Assembly (NCBI GenBank): GCA_019115425.1
Contig: DXDO01000027.1
Location: 1-16,384, forward strand
Origin: Candidatus Agathobaculum merdigallinarum
GTDB lineage: Bacteria; Bacillota; Clostridia; Oscillospirales; Butyricicoccaceae
Reading direction: 5' to 3'
DNA: 16,384 nt
Of the stretch, positions 6,713-12,387 are shown piece by piece (position 1 is the first letter of the stretch; each line of letters begins with the position of its first letter). A model generated the notes under the pieces. It saw only the letters and a program-made list of their open reading frames with translations, was not told the origin of the DNA and ran no database searches. Made by a program: the position numbers and the translations under genes.

Positions 6713-6741
6713 AGTATAAAGGATTTGCAGGGGTTAGTCAA
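6713..6741 (-). promoter_or_regulatory. Sigma-A promoter of the riboswitch-exchanger transcript
   Basis: Minus strand: -35 TTGACT (6741-6736), a 17-base spacer, -10 TATACT (6718-6713). The predicted start is within a few bases of the aptamer's 5' end. Confidence 0.82.
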
Positions 6742-6759
6742 TGGAAATTTAGAAAAAAC

Positions 6760-6788
6760 TTTACAAGCCGCGTACAAAACGGTATACT
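6760..6788 (+). promoter_or_regulatory. Sigma-A promoter of prfB
   Basis: -35 TTTACA (6760-6765), a 17-base spacer, -10 TATACT (6783-6788). It is back-to-back with the exchanger promoter; the two -35 boxes are 18 bases apart, so the two genes could share an upstream regulator. Confidence 0.8.
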
Positions 6789-6823
6789 ATAAAATACGGA
6801 AAATTTGATGAAGGAGCATTTTT

Positions 6824-7948
6824 ATGCTGCAATTCGAGGAATACAAGATTAAGCTGAACAACTTAAAGCCCGAGCTGGACGATCTGTACCAGTCGCTCGG
6901 TCTGGAACGGGCAAAGCGCGAGGTGGAGGAACTGGAGATCAAGTCCTCCCAGCCCGGCTTCTGGGATAATCCGGAGGAAAGCCAGAAGATCGTTTCCCGC
7001 ATGGGCGCGCTCAAGGGCAAGATCGAAGCCTATGACCAGCTGCACAACCTGTGCGACGATCTGCTGACCATCTGCGAGATGGCGATCGAGGAAAACGACG
7101 AATCCATGCTTGAGGAGCTGGAAAGCGGCTACAAGGAGCTGGAAGAGGGCGTGGCCGAGCAGAAGCTGTCCACGCTGCTGACCGGCGAGTACGACAAAAA
7201 CAACGCGCTCGTCTCCTTCCACGCGGGCGCGGGCGGCACCGAGGCGCAGGACTGGTGCGAGATGCTGTACCGCATGTACACCCGCTGGGCTGAGCGCCAT
7301 GGCTACACCTACAAGATCATGGACTATCAGGACGGCGAAGAAGCCGGCCTCAAGTCCGCAGATATCATCATCGAGGGCGAAAACGCCTACGGCTTCCTCA
7401 AGGGCGAATCCGGCGTACACCGTCTGGTGCGCATCTCGCCGTTTGACTCTTCGGGCCGCCGCCATACCTCGTTCTCCGCGGTCGAGGTGATTCCCGATAT
7501 CCCGGACGACTCGGCCGACTTCGAGATCAAGCCCGAGGACTATGAGATGCAGGTGTTCCGCTCGTCCGGCGCGGGCGGCCAGCACATCAACAAGACCTCG
7601 TCCGCCGTGCGCCTGATCCATAAGGCGACCGGCATCGTGGTCTCCTGCCAGACCGAGCGCAGCCAGTTCCAGAACAAGGACAACTGCCTGCGTATGCTGC
7701 GCTCCAAGCTCGTTGAGATCAAGGAGCGCGAGCACCTTGAGAAGATCTCGGACATCAAAGGCGACCAGAAGAAGATCGAGTGGGGCAGCCAGATCCGCTC
7801 CTATGTTTTCATGCCCTATACCCTCGCCAAGGACACCCGCACCGGCTTTGAAAACGCGAACATCAACGCGGTGATGGACGGCGATATTGACGGCTTCATC
7901 AACGCTTATCTGTCCGGACTTGCAGCCGGCAGTCTGTCTACCAAATGA
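6824..7948 (+). CDS. prfB: Peptide chain release factor 2 (RF2)
   Basis: RF2 recognises UGA and UAA stop codons and triggers peptide release on the ribosome. The protein has 374 residues, close to the usual 365. The codon-reading SPF tripeptide is at 205-207 in RISPFDSSGRRHTSF, and the catalytic GGQ is at 251-253 in SGAGGQHINKTSSAVR. AAGGAG lies 7 bases before the ATG. The frame is open throughout. The programmed +1 frameshift at an internal UGA near codon 25, used by many bacteria for feedback control, is absent; the corresponding region reads LYQSLGLERAKREVEEL with no stop. So RF2 autoregulation of that type does not apply here. It has its own promoter and is separated from secA by the exchanger. 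Confidence 0.98.
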   Translation: MLQFEEYKIKLNNLKPELDDLYQSLGLERAKREVEELEIKSSQPGFWDNPEESQKIVSRMGALKGKIEAYDQLHNLCDDLLTICEMAIEENDESMLEELESGYKELEEGVAEQKLSTLLTGEYDKNNALVSFHAGAGGTEAQDWCEMLYRMYTRWAERHGYTYKIMDYQDGEEAGLKSADIIIEGENAYGFLKGESGVHRLVRISPFDSSGRRHTSFSAVEVIPDIPDDSADFEIKPEDYEMQVFRSSGAGGQHINKTSSAVRLIHKATGIVVSCQTERSQFQNKDNCLRMLRSKLVEIKEREHLEKISDIKGDQKKIEWGSQIRSYVFMPYTLAKDTRTGFENANINAVMDGDIDGFINAYLSGLAAGSLSTK

Positions 7949-7964
7949 TACTCCACAATCCATC

Positions 7965-7995
7965 ATACCCCGGGCGTTTACTGCGTCCGGGGTAT
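7965..7995 (+). terminator. Probable terminator of prfB
   Basis: ATACCCCGG (7965-7973) pairs perfectly with CCGGGGTAT (7987-7995) around a 13-base loop. The following TCTACTTTT is only a modest U-tract. It starts 17 bases after the prfB stop. Confidence 0.6.
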
Positions 7996-8014
7996 TCTAC
8001 TTTTGCTGTAACGC

Positions 8015-8043
8015 AACTGTAACATTATATGAATATTACAGTT
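8015..8043 (+). promoter_or_regulatory. Inverted repeat upstream of the rubrerythrin promoter
   Basis: AACTGTAA (8015-8022) and TTACAGTT (8036-8043) are perfect inverted arms 13 bases apart in AT-rich DNA. A third CTGTAAC lies just upstream as a direct repeat. It sits before the candidate -35 region, where an activator or repressor could bind. No regulator is recognised from the sequence. Confidence 0.4.
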
Positions 8044-8053
8044 ATATTACATT

Positions 8054-8084
8054 TTGCAGCATTTTCTATAAAAGGTAGTATACT
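8054..8084 (+). promoter_or_regulatory. Candidate promoter of the rubrerythrin gene
   Basis: -10 TATACT is at 8079-8084. The best -35 is TTGCAG at 8054-8059, with a long 19-base spacer, so activation or a different -35 is possible. The region 7996-8130 is strikingly AT-rich compared with its surroundings. Confidence 0.5.
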
Positions 8085-8097
8085 AAAACATAGTTAA

Positions 8098-8120
8098 TAT
8101 ATATTATTTAATAATATATA
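8098..8120 (+). promoter_or_regulatory. 23-bp perfect palindrome, candidate operator for rubrerythrin
   Basis: Arms of 11 bp (TATATATTATT and AATAATATATA) surround a single central T at 8109. It lies just downstream of the predicted transcription start and 12 bases before the ribosome binding site. Symmetry about one central base and the AT-only content recall Fur/PerR-family boxes (7-1-7), and rubrerythrin is a classical PerR target in clostridia. The match to the PerR consensus itself is poor, so the regulator is unproven. Confidence 0.45.
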
Positions 8121-8143
8121 ATCTTATCAATGGAGGGAACTTT

Positions 8144-8704
8144 ATGAATCTGAAAGGATCGCGCACCGAGCAAAATCTGCTGGCCGCCTTCAGCGGTGAA
8201 TCGATGGCGCGCAACAAATATCTGTTCTTCGCGGATAAGGCCCGTAAGGAAGGGCATGACGATATCGCCGAGCTGTTTACCAGCCTGGCGCAGAACGAGG
8301 GCGCCCACGGCCGGCTGCTGTACGAACAGTGCTGCGGTATCGGCTCAAGCGCGGAAAACCTGCAAACCGCTATCAAGGGAGAATACGGCGAATGGAGCAG
8401 CATGTATCCGGATTTCGCCAATATTGCCCGCGAGGAGGGCTTTGACGATGTCGCCCGCCTGTTTGACAACATTGCCCGCATCGAGAAGGACCATGAGCTT
8501 CGCTTCATGAATGCGCTGATGCAGCTCAACAGCAGCCGCAAGGAAAGTCAGCCCTCGGCCCTGCCCACACAAAAGCGCATGGTTACCGTTCAGGGCCATC
8601 GCTGCGTTTTCTGCGGCGCGCTTTATGACAAGTGTCCGGATGTATGCAGCGTGTGCGGCGCGATCGGCTCTTTCGAGGCTACAGAATACCAAAAGGAGCT
8701 TTGA
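8144..8704 (+). CDS. Rubrerythrin (non-haem diiron peroxidase)
   Basis: Rubrerythrin reduces hydrogen peroxide in the cytoplasm of anaerobes. The 186-residue protein has a ferritin-like four-helix domain followed by a rubredoxin-like domain. Diiron-ligand candidates are E19 (SGES), E52 and H55 (NEGAHG), E80 and E83 (GEYGEW), E114 and H117 (EKDH), all in family positions. The C-terminal iron site is CVFC (154-157) and CSVC (168-171). TGGAGGGA precedes the ATG by 7 bases. The length matches the classical family. Upstream there are two inverted repeats suggesting regulation, and a strong terminator follows. Electron donors such as a rubredoxin or NROR are not in the window. Confidence 0.96.
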   Translation: MNLKGSRTEQNLLAAFSGESMARNKYLFFADKARKEGHDDIAELFTSLAQNEGAHGRLLYEQCCGIGSSAENLQTAIKGEYGEWSSMYPDFANIAREEGFDDVARLFDNIARIEKDHELRFMNALMQLNSSRKESQPSALPTQKRMVTVQGHRCVFCGALYDKCPDVCSVCGAIGSFEATEYQKEL

Positions 8705-8750
8705 GGCTGCTTTTCCCATTCGGCGGCATGGGTTTTCTTACATAAAACAC

Positions 8751-8786
8751 AGCCCTCCGGCACAAACTGTGTCCGGAGGGCTTTTT
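8751..8786 (+). terminator. Rubrerythrin terminator that contains the next gene's ribosome binding site
   Basis: AGCCCTCCGG (8751-8760) pairs perfectly with CCGGAGGGCT (8773-8782), and TTTTT (8782-8786) follows, giving a textbook intrinsic terminator. The 3' arm includes GGAGGG (8775-8780), which is also the only ribosome binding site for the ATG at 8787. Any read-through RNA would therefore hold this site in a stem. Confidence 0.85.
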
Positions 8787-9146
8787 ATGAAGGAACGCAC
8801 AAAATTTGCCGTTACCGGTGCGCTGGCAGGTGCGGCGAACGGATTTTTCGGCGCGGGCGGAGGTCTGTTTCTCGTGCCGCTGTTGGTTTCCTGGTGCAAT
8901 ATGGAGCAGCGGAAGGCATTTGCGACGTCGGTAGCGGTGATCCTGCCGCTGAGCGCGGTCTCCGCGGCGATTTACTGGATCAAGGGCGGGCTGGACCTGA
9001 CGGCTGCCTGGCCCTATCTGCTGGGCGGCGCGCTCGGCGGTGTGATCGCGGGGCGTATTTTTCAAAAGGTGAGTATGGTCTGGCTGCGGCGTGTTTTCGG
9101 CCTGCTCATTCTCTATGGCGGTATTCGGGCGGTGCTGCTGCTGTGA
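8787..9146 (+). CDS. TSUP (TauE/SafE) permease half-protein, first subunit
   Basis: This 119-residue membrane protein looks like one half of a TauE/SafE transporter; the family exports or imports sulfite, sulfonates, thiosulfate and related anions. It starts MKERTKFAVTGALAGAANG, followed by the glycine-rich family motif GFFGAGGGLFLVPLLVS. Later hydrophobic spans include the glycine-rich GGALGGVIAGRIF and an RRVFGLLILYGG end motif. About four spans are expected, against eight for the full-length family. GGAGGG, 6 bases before the ATG, lies in the preceding terminator. The next gene overlaps its stop and codes for a similar half. The substrate is unknown. Confidence 0.85.
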   Translation: MKERTKFAVTGALAGAANGFFGAGGGLFLVPLLVSWCNMEQRKAFATSVAVILPLSAVSAAIYWIKGGLDLTAAWPYLLGGALGGVIAGRIFQKVSMVWLRRVFGLLILYGGIRAVLLL

Positions 9147-9523
9147 CAACGGTGATCGCGGTATTGGCAGGGCTGCTGACCGGTATTCTGTCCGGCTTCG
9201 GCATCGGCGGCGGCTCGCTCCTGCTGCTCTACCTGACACTGTTTGCCGGTATGAGCCAATATCAGGCGGGCGGGATCAATCTGCTGTATTTTATCGCATG
9301 CGCGCCCACAGCGCTTTTTTCGCATGTCAAAAACGGGCTGGTGGAGGGCAAAGCGGTCAAATGGTGCGTCGCAGCGGGTGTGCTGACCTCTGCCGCGGCG
9401 GCCTTTGCCGCGGCGCGTATGGACACCGACTGGCTGCGGCGGGCGTTCGGCGTGTTTCTGCTCTATATCGGCACAAAGGAGCTGCTTGCGAAGCGGGAGC
9501 AATCGGACTCCTGCAAAAAATGA
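9143..9523 (+). CDS. TSUP (TauE/SafE) permease half-protein, second subunit
   Basis: This 126-residue protein is the second half-size TauE/SafE unit. Its GTG start overlaps the previous stop as GTGA, so translation is very likely coupled. It repeats the layout of its neighbour: GLLTGILSGFGIGGGSLLLLYL near the N-terminus, a GGINLLYFIACAPTALFSH segment typical of the family's second half, and WLRRAFGVFLLYIGTKEL at the end. The two chains together make the eight-span architecture, presumably as a heterodimer. The GTG start is chosen because homology begins right after it; an internal ATG only occurs well inside the motif. Two single-domain proteins, not a frameshifted gene, is the better reading, since each has its own complete ends. 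Confidence 0.82.
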   Translation: MTTVIAVLAGLLTGILSGFGIGGGSLLLLYLTLFAGMSQYQAGGINLLYFIACAPTALFSHVKNGLVEGKAVKWCVAAGVLTSAAAAFAAARMDTDWLRRAFGVFLLYIGTKELLAKREQSDSCKK

Positions 9524-9584
9524 ACCTCGTCCGAATGGCTGGAACAGGGCACAATGCAGCAGCCCTTCGCCGCAGAACGCGCAA

Positions 9585-9741
9585 AAAGGGCCTGTTGCAA
9601 AATAGCTTGTCCCAAAAATAATGTACAAAATACGCCCCTCAAAGGAAGTCAAAACAGCTTCTTTTGAGGGGCAATTTGTCCTATTGGGTCCGTTTTTTTG
9701 TGCAAATTGTTATTGCACTTTTATTTTGCAACAGGCCCTTT
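9585..9741 (-). mobile_element. Miniature element with IS6-like ends, copy 2 (157 bp)
   Basis: This is the reverse-complement copy of the element at 5422-5578, with the same length, the same 20-bp terminal inverted repeats and four substitutions by eye, all in the half carrying the GTGCAA motif. It lies between two convergent genes, 61 bases after the second TSUP gene and 5 bases from the rny stop codon. No flanking duplication is visible. The flanks are AAAAA and TTTTT, which extend the inverted symmetry slightly. With copy 1 it brackets about 4 kb in inverted orientation. Confidence 0.8.
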
Positions 9742-9746
9742 TTGAT

Positions 9747-11291
9747 TTATTTCGCGTAATCGATCGCGCGTGTTTCGCGCACCATGTTGACCTTGATCTG
9801 GCCGGGATAATCGAGTTCATCCTCGATCTTCTTGGCGATATCCCGGGCGAGCAGCACCATCGCGTCATCCGAAATTTTATCCGGATTGACAATAATACGG
9901 ATCTCTCGACCCGCCTGGATCGCATACGAACTGGAAACGCCCTGCGTCTCGTTGGCAATGCTCTCGAGCTTTTCCAAACGCTTGATGTAGTTTTCCAGAT
10001 TCTCGCGGCGGGCACCCGGACGCGCGGCGGAGATCGCGTCTGCCGCCTGCACGAGACAAGCAACAGTCGTCTTTGCCTCCACGTCACCGTGGTGCGCTTC
10101 AATCGCGTGAATGATCGGCTGCGCTTCCTTGTACTTGCGCGCAAGGTCTACGCCGATCTGCACATGGCTGCCCTCGACCTCATGGTCGATCGCCTTGCCG
10201 ATATCATGCAGCAGGCCGGCGCGGCGGGCCGGCACGGGGTCAAGCCCCAACTCGCTGGCCATCATACCGGCGATGTGCGCGACCTCGATCGAGTGCTGCA
10301 ATACGTTCTGGCCGTAGCTTGTGCGGTAGCGCAGACGGCCGAGAATCTTGACAAGTTCCGGATGAATGCCGTGGATACCAGTCTCGAAAGTCGCTCGCTC
10401 GCCCTCGGATTTGATGATCTGCTCGACCTCGCGGCGGGATTTTTCCACCATTTCCTCGATGCGGGCGGGATGGATGCGGCCGTCTACGATCAGCTTTTCA
10501 AGCGCCAGGCGCGCGATCTCGCGGCGCACCGGGTCGAACGAGGAGAGCGTGATCGCTTCCGGCGTATCGTCGATAATCAGATCCACGCCGGTCAGCGTCT
10601 CCAGCGTGCGGATATTGCGGCCCTCTCGGCCGATGATACGGCCCTTCATCTCGTCATTCGGCAGCGGCACGACCGAAACGGTCGCTTCGGAAACGTGGTC
10701 CGCCGCGCAGCGCTGGATCGCGGTCGAGATGATCTCGCGCGCGGTCTGCTCGCTTTCATCCTTGAGACGCTGGGTGATCTCGCGCAGCTTCACAGCCGCG
10801 TCGTGCGTCGCTTCGGATTCGATGGACGCAACCAGCATGTCACGCGCTTCGTCGCGGGTCATGCTGGCGATATGCTCGAGCTTTTCGAGCTGCTCAGCCT
10901 TGACGCGCGCCAGCTCCTGCTTTTCCTTCTGCGCCGATTCAAGCTGGCGGTTTAACTCTTCATTCTTGCGTTCGAGCGTGTCGCTCTTCTTGTCGAGCGC
11001 TTCCTCGCGCTGGATCAAGCGGCGCTCAAGCTGCTGGGTCTCGTTGCGGCGCTCCTTGAGCTCGCGGTCAGCCTCGGTGCGCTGTCTGTGGATCTCGTCC
11101 TTGGCTTCCAGAATGGATTCGCGCTTTTTGGTCTCACCGGCCTTAATAGCCTCGTTGATGATGCGCGTTGCTTCGGTTTCCGCGGAACCGATCTCTTTTT
11201 CCGCAACACTTTTGCGGTAATAGAAGCCAATGACCACGCCCACAACGAGACACACGATACCGGTGATGATCGGTATAATGATGTTGTCCAT
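9747..11291 (-). CDS. rny: Ribonuclease Y
   Basis: RNase Y is the membrane-anchored endoribonuclease that starts bulk mRNA decay in most Firmicutes. The protein is 514 residues from the chosen start MDNIIIPIITGIVCLVVGVV. It has one N-terminal membrane span (about 5-24), a long charged coiled coil to about residue 200, a KH RNA-binding domain with GRIIGREGRNIR, and an HD phosphohydrolase domain with LLHDIGKAID (H362, D363). An earlier in-frame ATG at 11378 is rejected because GGGAGGA lies before the inner start and the extra 29 residues are not membrane-protein-like. It has its own promoter and ends 5 bases from the miniature element, which may supply its terminator. Confidence 0.97.
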   Translation of the reverse strand: MDNIIIPIITGIVCLVVGVVIGFYYRKSVAEKEIGSAETEATRIINEAIKAGETKKRESILEAKDEIHRQRTEADRELKERRNETQQLERRLIQREEALDKKSDTLERKNEELNRQLESAQKEKQELARVKAEQLEKLEHIASMTRDEARDMLVASIESEATHDAAVKLREITQRLKDESEQTAREIISTAIQRCAADHVSEATVSVVPLPNDEMKGRIIGREGRNIRTLETLTGVDLIIDDTPEAITLSSFDPVRREIARLALEKLIVDGRIHPARIEEMVEKSRREVEQIIKSEGERATFETGIHGIHPELVKILGRLRYRTSYGQNVLQHSIEVAHIAGMMASELGLDPVPARRAGLLHDIGKAIDHEVEGSHVQIGVDLARKYKEAQPIIHAIEAHHGDVEAKTTVACLVQAADAISAARPGARRENLENYIKRLEKLESIANETQGVSSSYAIQAGREIRIIVNPDKISDDAMVLLARDIAKKIEDELDYPGQIKVNMVRETRAIDYAK

Positions 11292-11421
11292 TGTTTCGGT
11301 GTGTCCTCCCTGTTTTGTAGTGATTTGCGGCGCTTCCAGCGCCGAGATTATAATGCCCTTGAAAAAAGCCGTGCGCAAATCATGCGCAGGCTATATTACA
11401 GCAGGTATTATACTACACTTA

Positions 11422-11450
11422 ATTGTAAAGCCTATTGGTCAAACTGTCAA
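11422..11450 (-). promoter_or_regulatory. Sigma-A promoter of rny
   Basis: Minus strand: -35 TTGACA (11450-11445, consensus), a 17-base spacer, -10 TACAAT (11427-11422). A TATAAT (11415-11410) just downstream has no matching -35. The leader holds two small hairpins, TGCGCA repeats and CGGCGCT-GGA-AGCGCCG. Confidence 0.75.
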
Positions 11451-11511
11451 GAAAAACACGTTCGGCGCTGTATGGATTTTGGCGTTTTTTGAGAACAGAG
11501 CCGCCGCTCCC

Positions 11512-11540
11512 TTGTGAAGCAGGCCGCAATTTGCTATAAT
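11512..11540 (+). promoter_or_regulatory. Sigma-A promoter of pgeF
   Basis: -35 TTGTGA (11512-11517), a 17-base spacer, -10 TATAAT (11535-11540) with TGC before it (extended -10). It diverges from the rny promoter about 60 bases away. Confidence 0.75.
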
Positions 11541-11567
11541 GAAACGAATATAACAGGAGGAAACAGC

Positions 11568-12368
11568 ATGCATGAGTCCATGTGCCGTGTGCAGCGCGGC
11601 CCGTTTGTTTATTATACCTGCCGCCGTCTGCCGGTGCGGCACGCTTTTACGACCAAATCCGGCGGCGTGAGCACTGGGCACTGCGAAAGCCTGAATCTGG
11701 GCTTTAACCGCGGGGATACCGAGGAAAATGTGCGCGAAAATTACCGCCGTCTGGCGGACGCCGTCGGCGTGGATGAAAAACGCTTTACGCTGACCAAGCA
11801 GATCCACGAGACCGAGGTCTCGGTCGTGACCGAGGAGCAGGTCGGCATGGGGCTGCATCAGCCCATGGCGTGGCAGTCGGACGCGATCGTCACCGCCCTG
11901 CCGGACACCCCGCTCGTCGGCTTTTATGCGGACTGTGTCGTGACCCTGCTGTACGATCCCGCGACGCATACCGCCGGCGTGTGCCACGCGGGCTGGCGCG
12001 GCATGGCGGGCGGCATTCTGCCCAAAACGGTGGCGGTAATGGCCGAAAAGCTGGGTGCCAAACGCGACAGCCTGCGCGCGGTGCTGGGGCCGTCCATCCG
12101 GCAGGAGTGCTTTGAGACCGACGCGGATGTGCCCGAGGCGATGGAAAAGCAGCTCGGCGCGCTGGTTCGGCCGTATATACAGGAAAAAGGCGTCAAATTC
12201 CATGTGGATTTGCAGGGCATTGGCGTCAAGCTGCTGCTGGACGCCGGACTCCAGCCGGAAAACGTGATCGACAGCGGCATCTGCACCATGTGCTGCAGCG
12301 ACGAGTTCTGGTCGCACCGCAAAACCAATGGCCTGCGCGGCGTGCAGGGCGGCATGATCTGCCTGTAA
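11568..12368 (+). CDS. pgeF: Peptidoglycan editing factor / multicopper-oxidase-like YfiH family protein
   Basis: The YfiH/YlmD family (formerly laccase domain) contains zinc-dependent proteins reported to act on purine nucleosides and, in E. coli, to keep wrong amino acids out of peptidoglycan precursors. The 266-residue protein shows the expected order: HAFTTKSGGVS near residue 25, LTKQIHETEV with H80, GFYADCVVTLLYD with C123, and CHAGWRGMAGG with H140. H80, C123 and H140 match the family's metal site. AGGAGG lies 7 bases before the ATG; an in-frame ATG 54 bases upstream falls inside the promoter and is rejected. It is followed by a lipoprotein gene after 19 bases, probably one operon. Confidence 0.93.
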   Translation: MHESMCRVQRGPFVYYTCRRLPVRHAFTTKSGGVSTGHCESLNLGFNRGDTEENVRENYRRLADAVGVDEKRFTLTKQIHETEVSVVTEEQVGMGLHQPMAWQSDAIVTALPDTPLVGFYADCVVTLLYDPATHTAGVCHAGWRGMAGGILPKTVAVMAEKLGAKRDSLRAVLGPSIRQECFETDADVPEAMEKQLGALVRPYIQEKGVKFHVDLQGIGVKLLLDAGLQPENVIDSGICTMCCSDEFWSHRKTNGLRGVQGGMICL

Positions 12369-12387
12369 CGGAAAGGAAGTCCGTTCT

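Noticed and set aside
6863..7966. Minus-strand open frame antisense to prfB
   Set aside because: Shadow of the strong prfB reading frame, with no family match.
8098..8120. Classical PerR box
   Set aside because: The palindrome has the right symmetry but matches only about four of seven positions per half-site, so I list it as an unassigned operator.
5422..9741. Composite transposon carrying the exchanger to TSUP genes
   Set aside because: No transposase and no outer target duplication. The segment contains prfB, an essential gene that normally lies beside secA, so it was not brought in as cargo.
9621..10955. Plus-strand open frame of 444 codons antisense to rny
   Set aside because: It begins in the second miniature element and lies wholly opposite the clear RNase Y gene.
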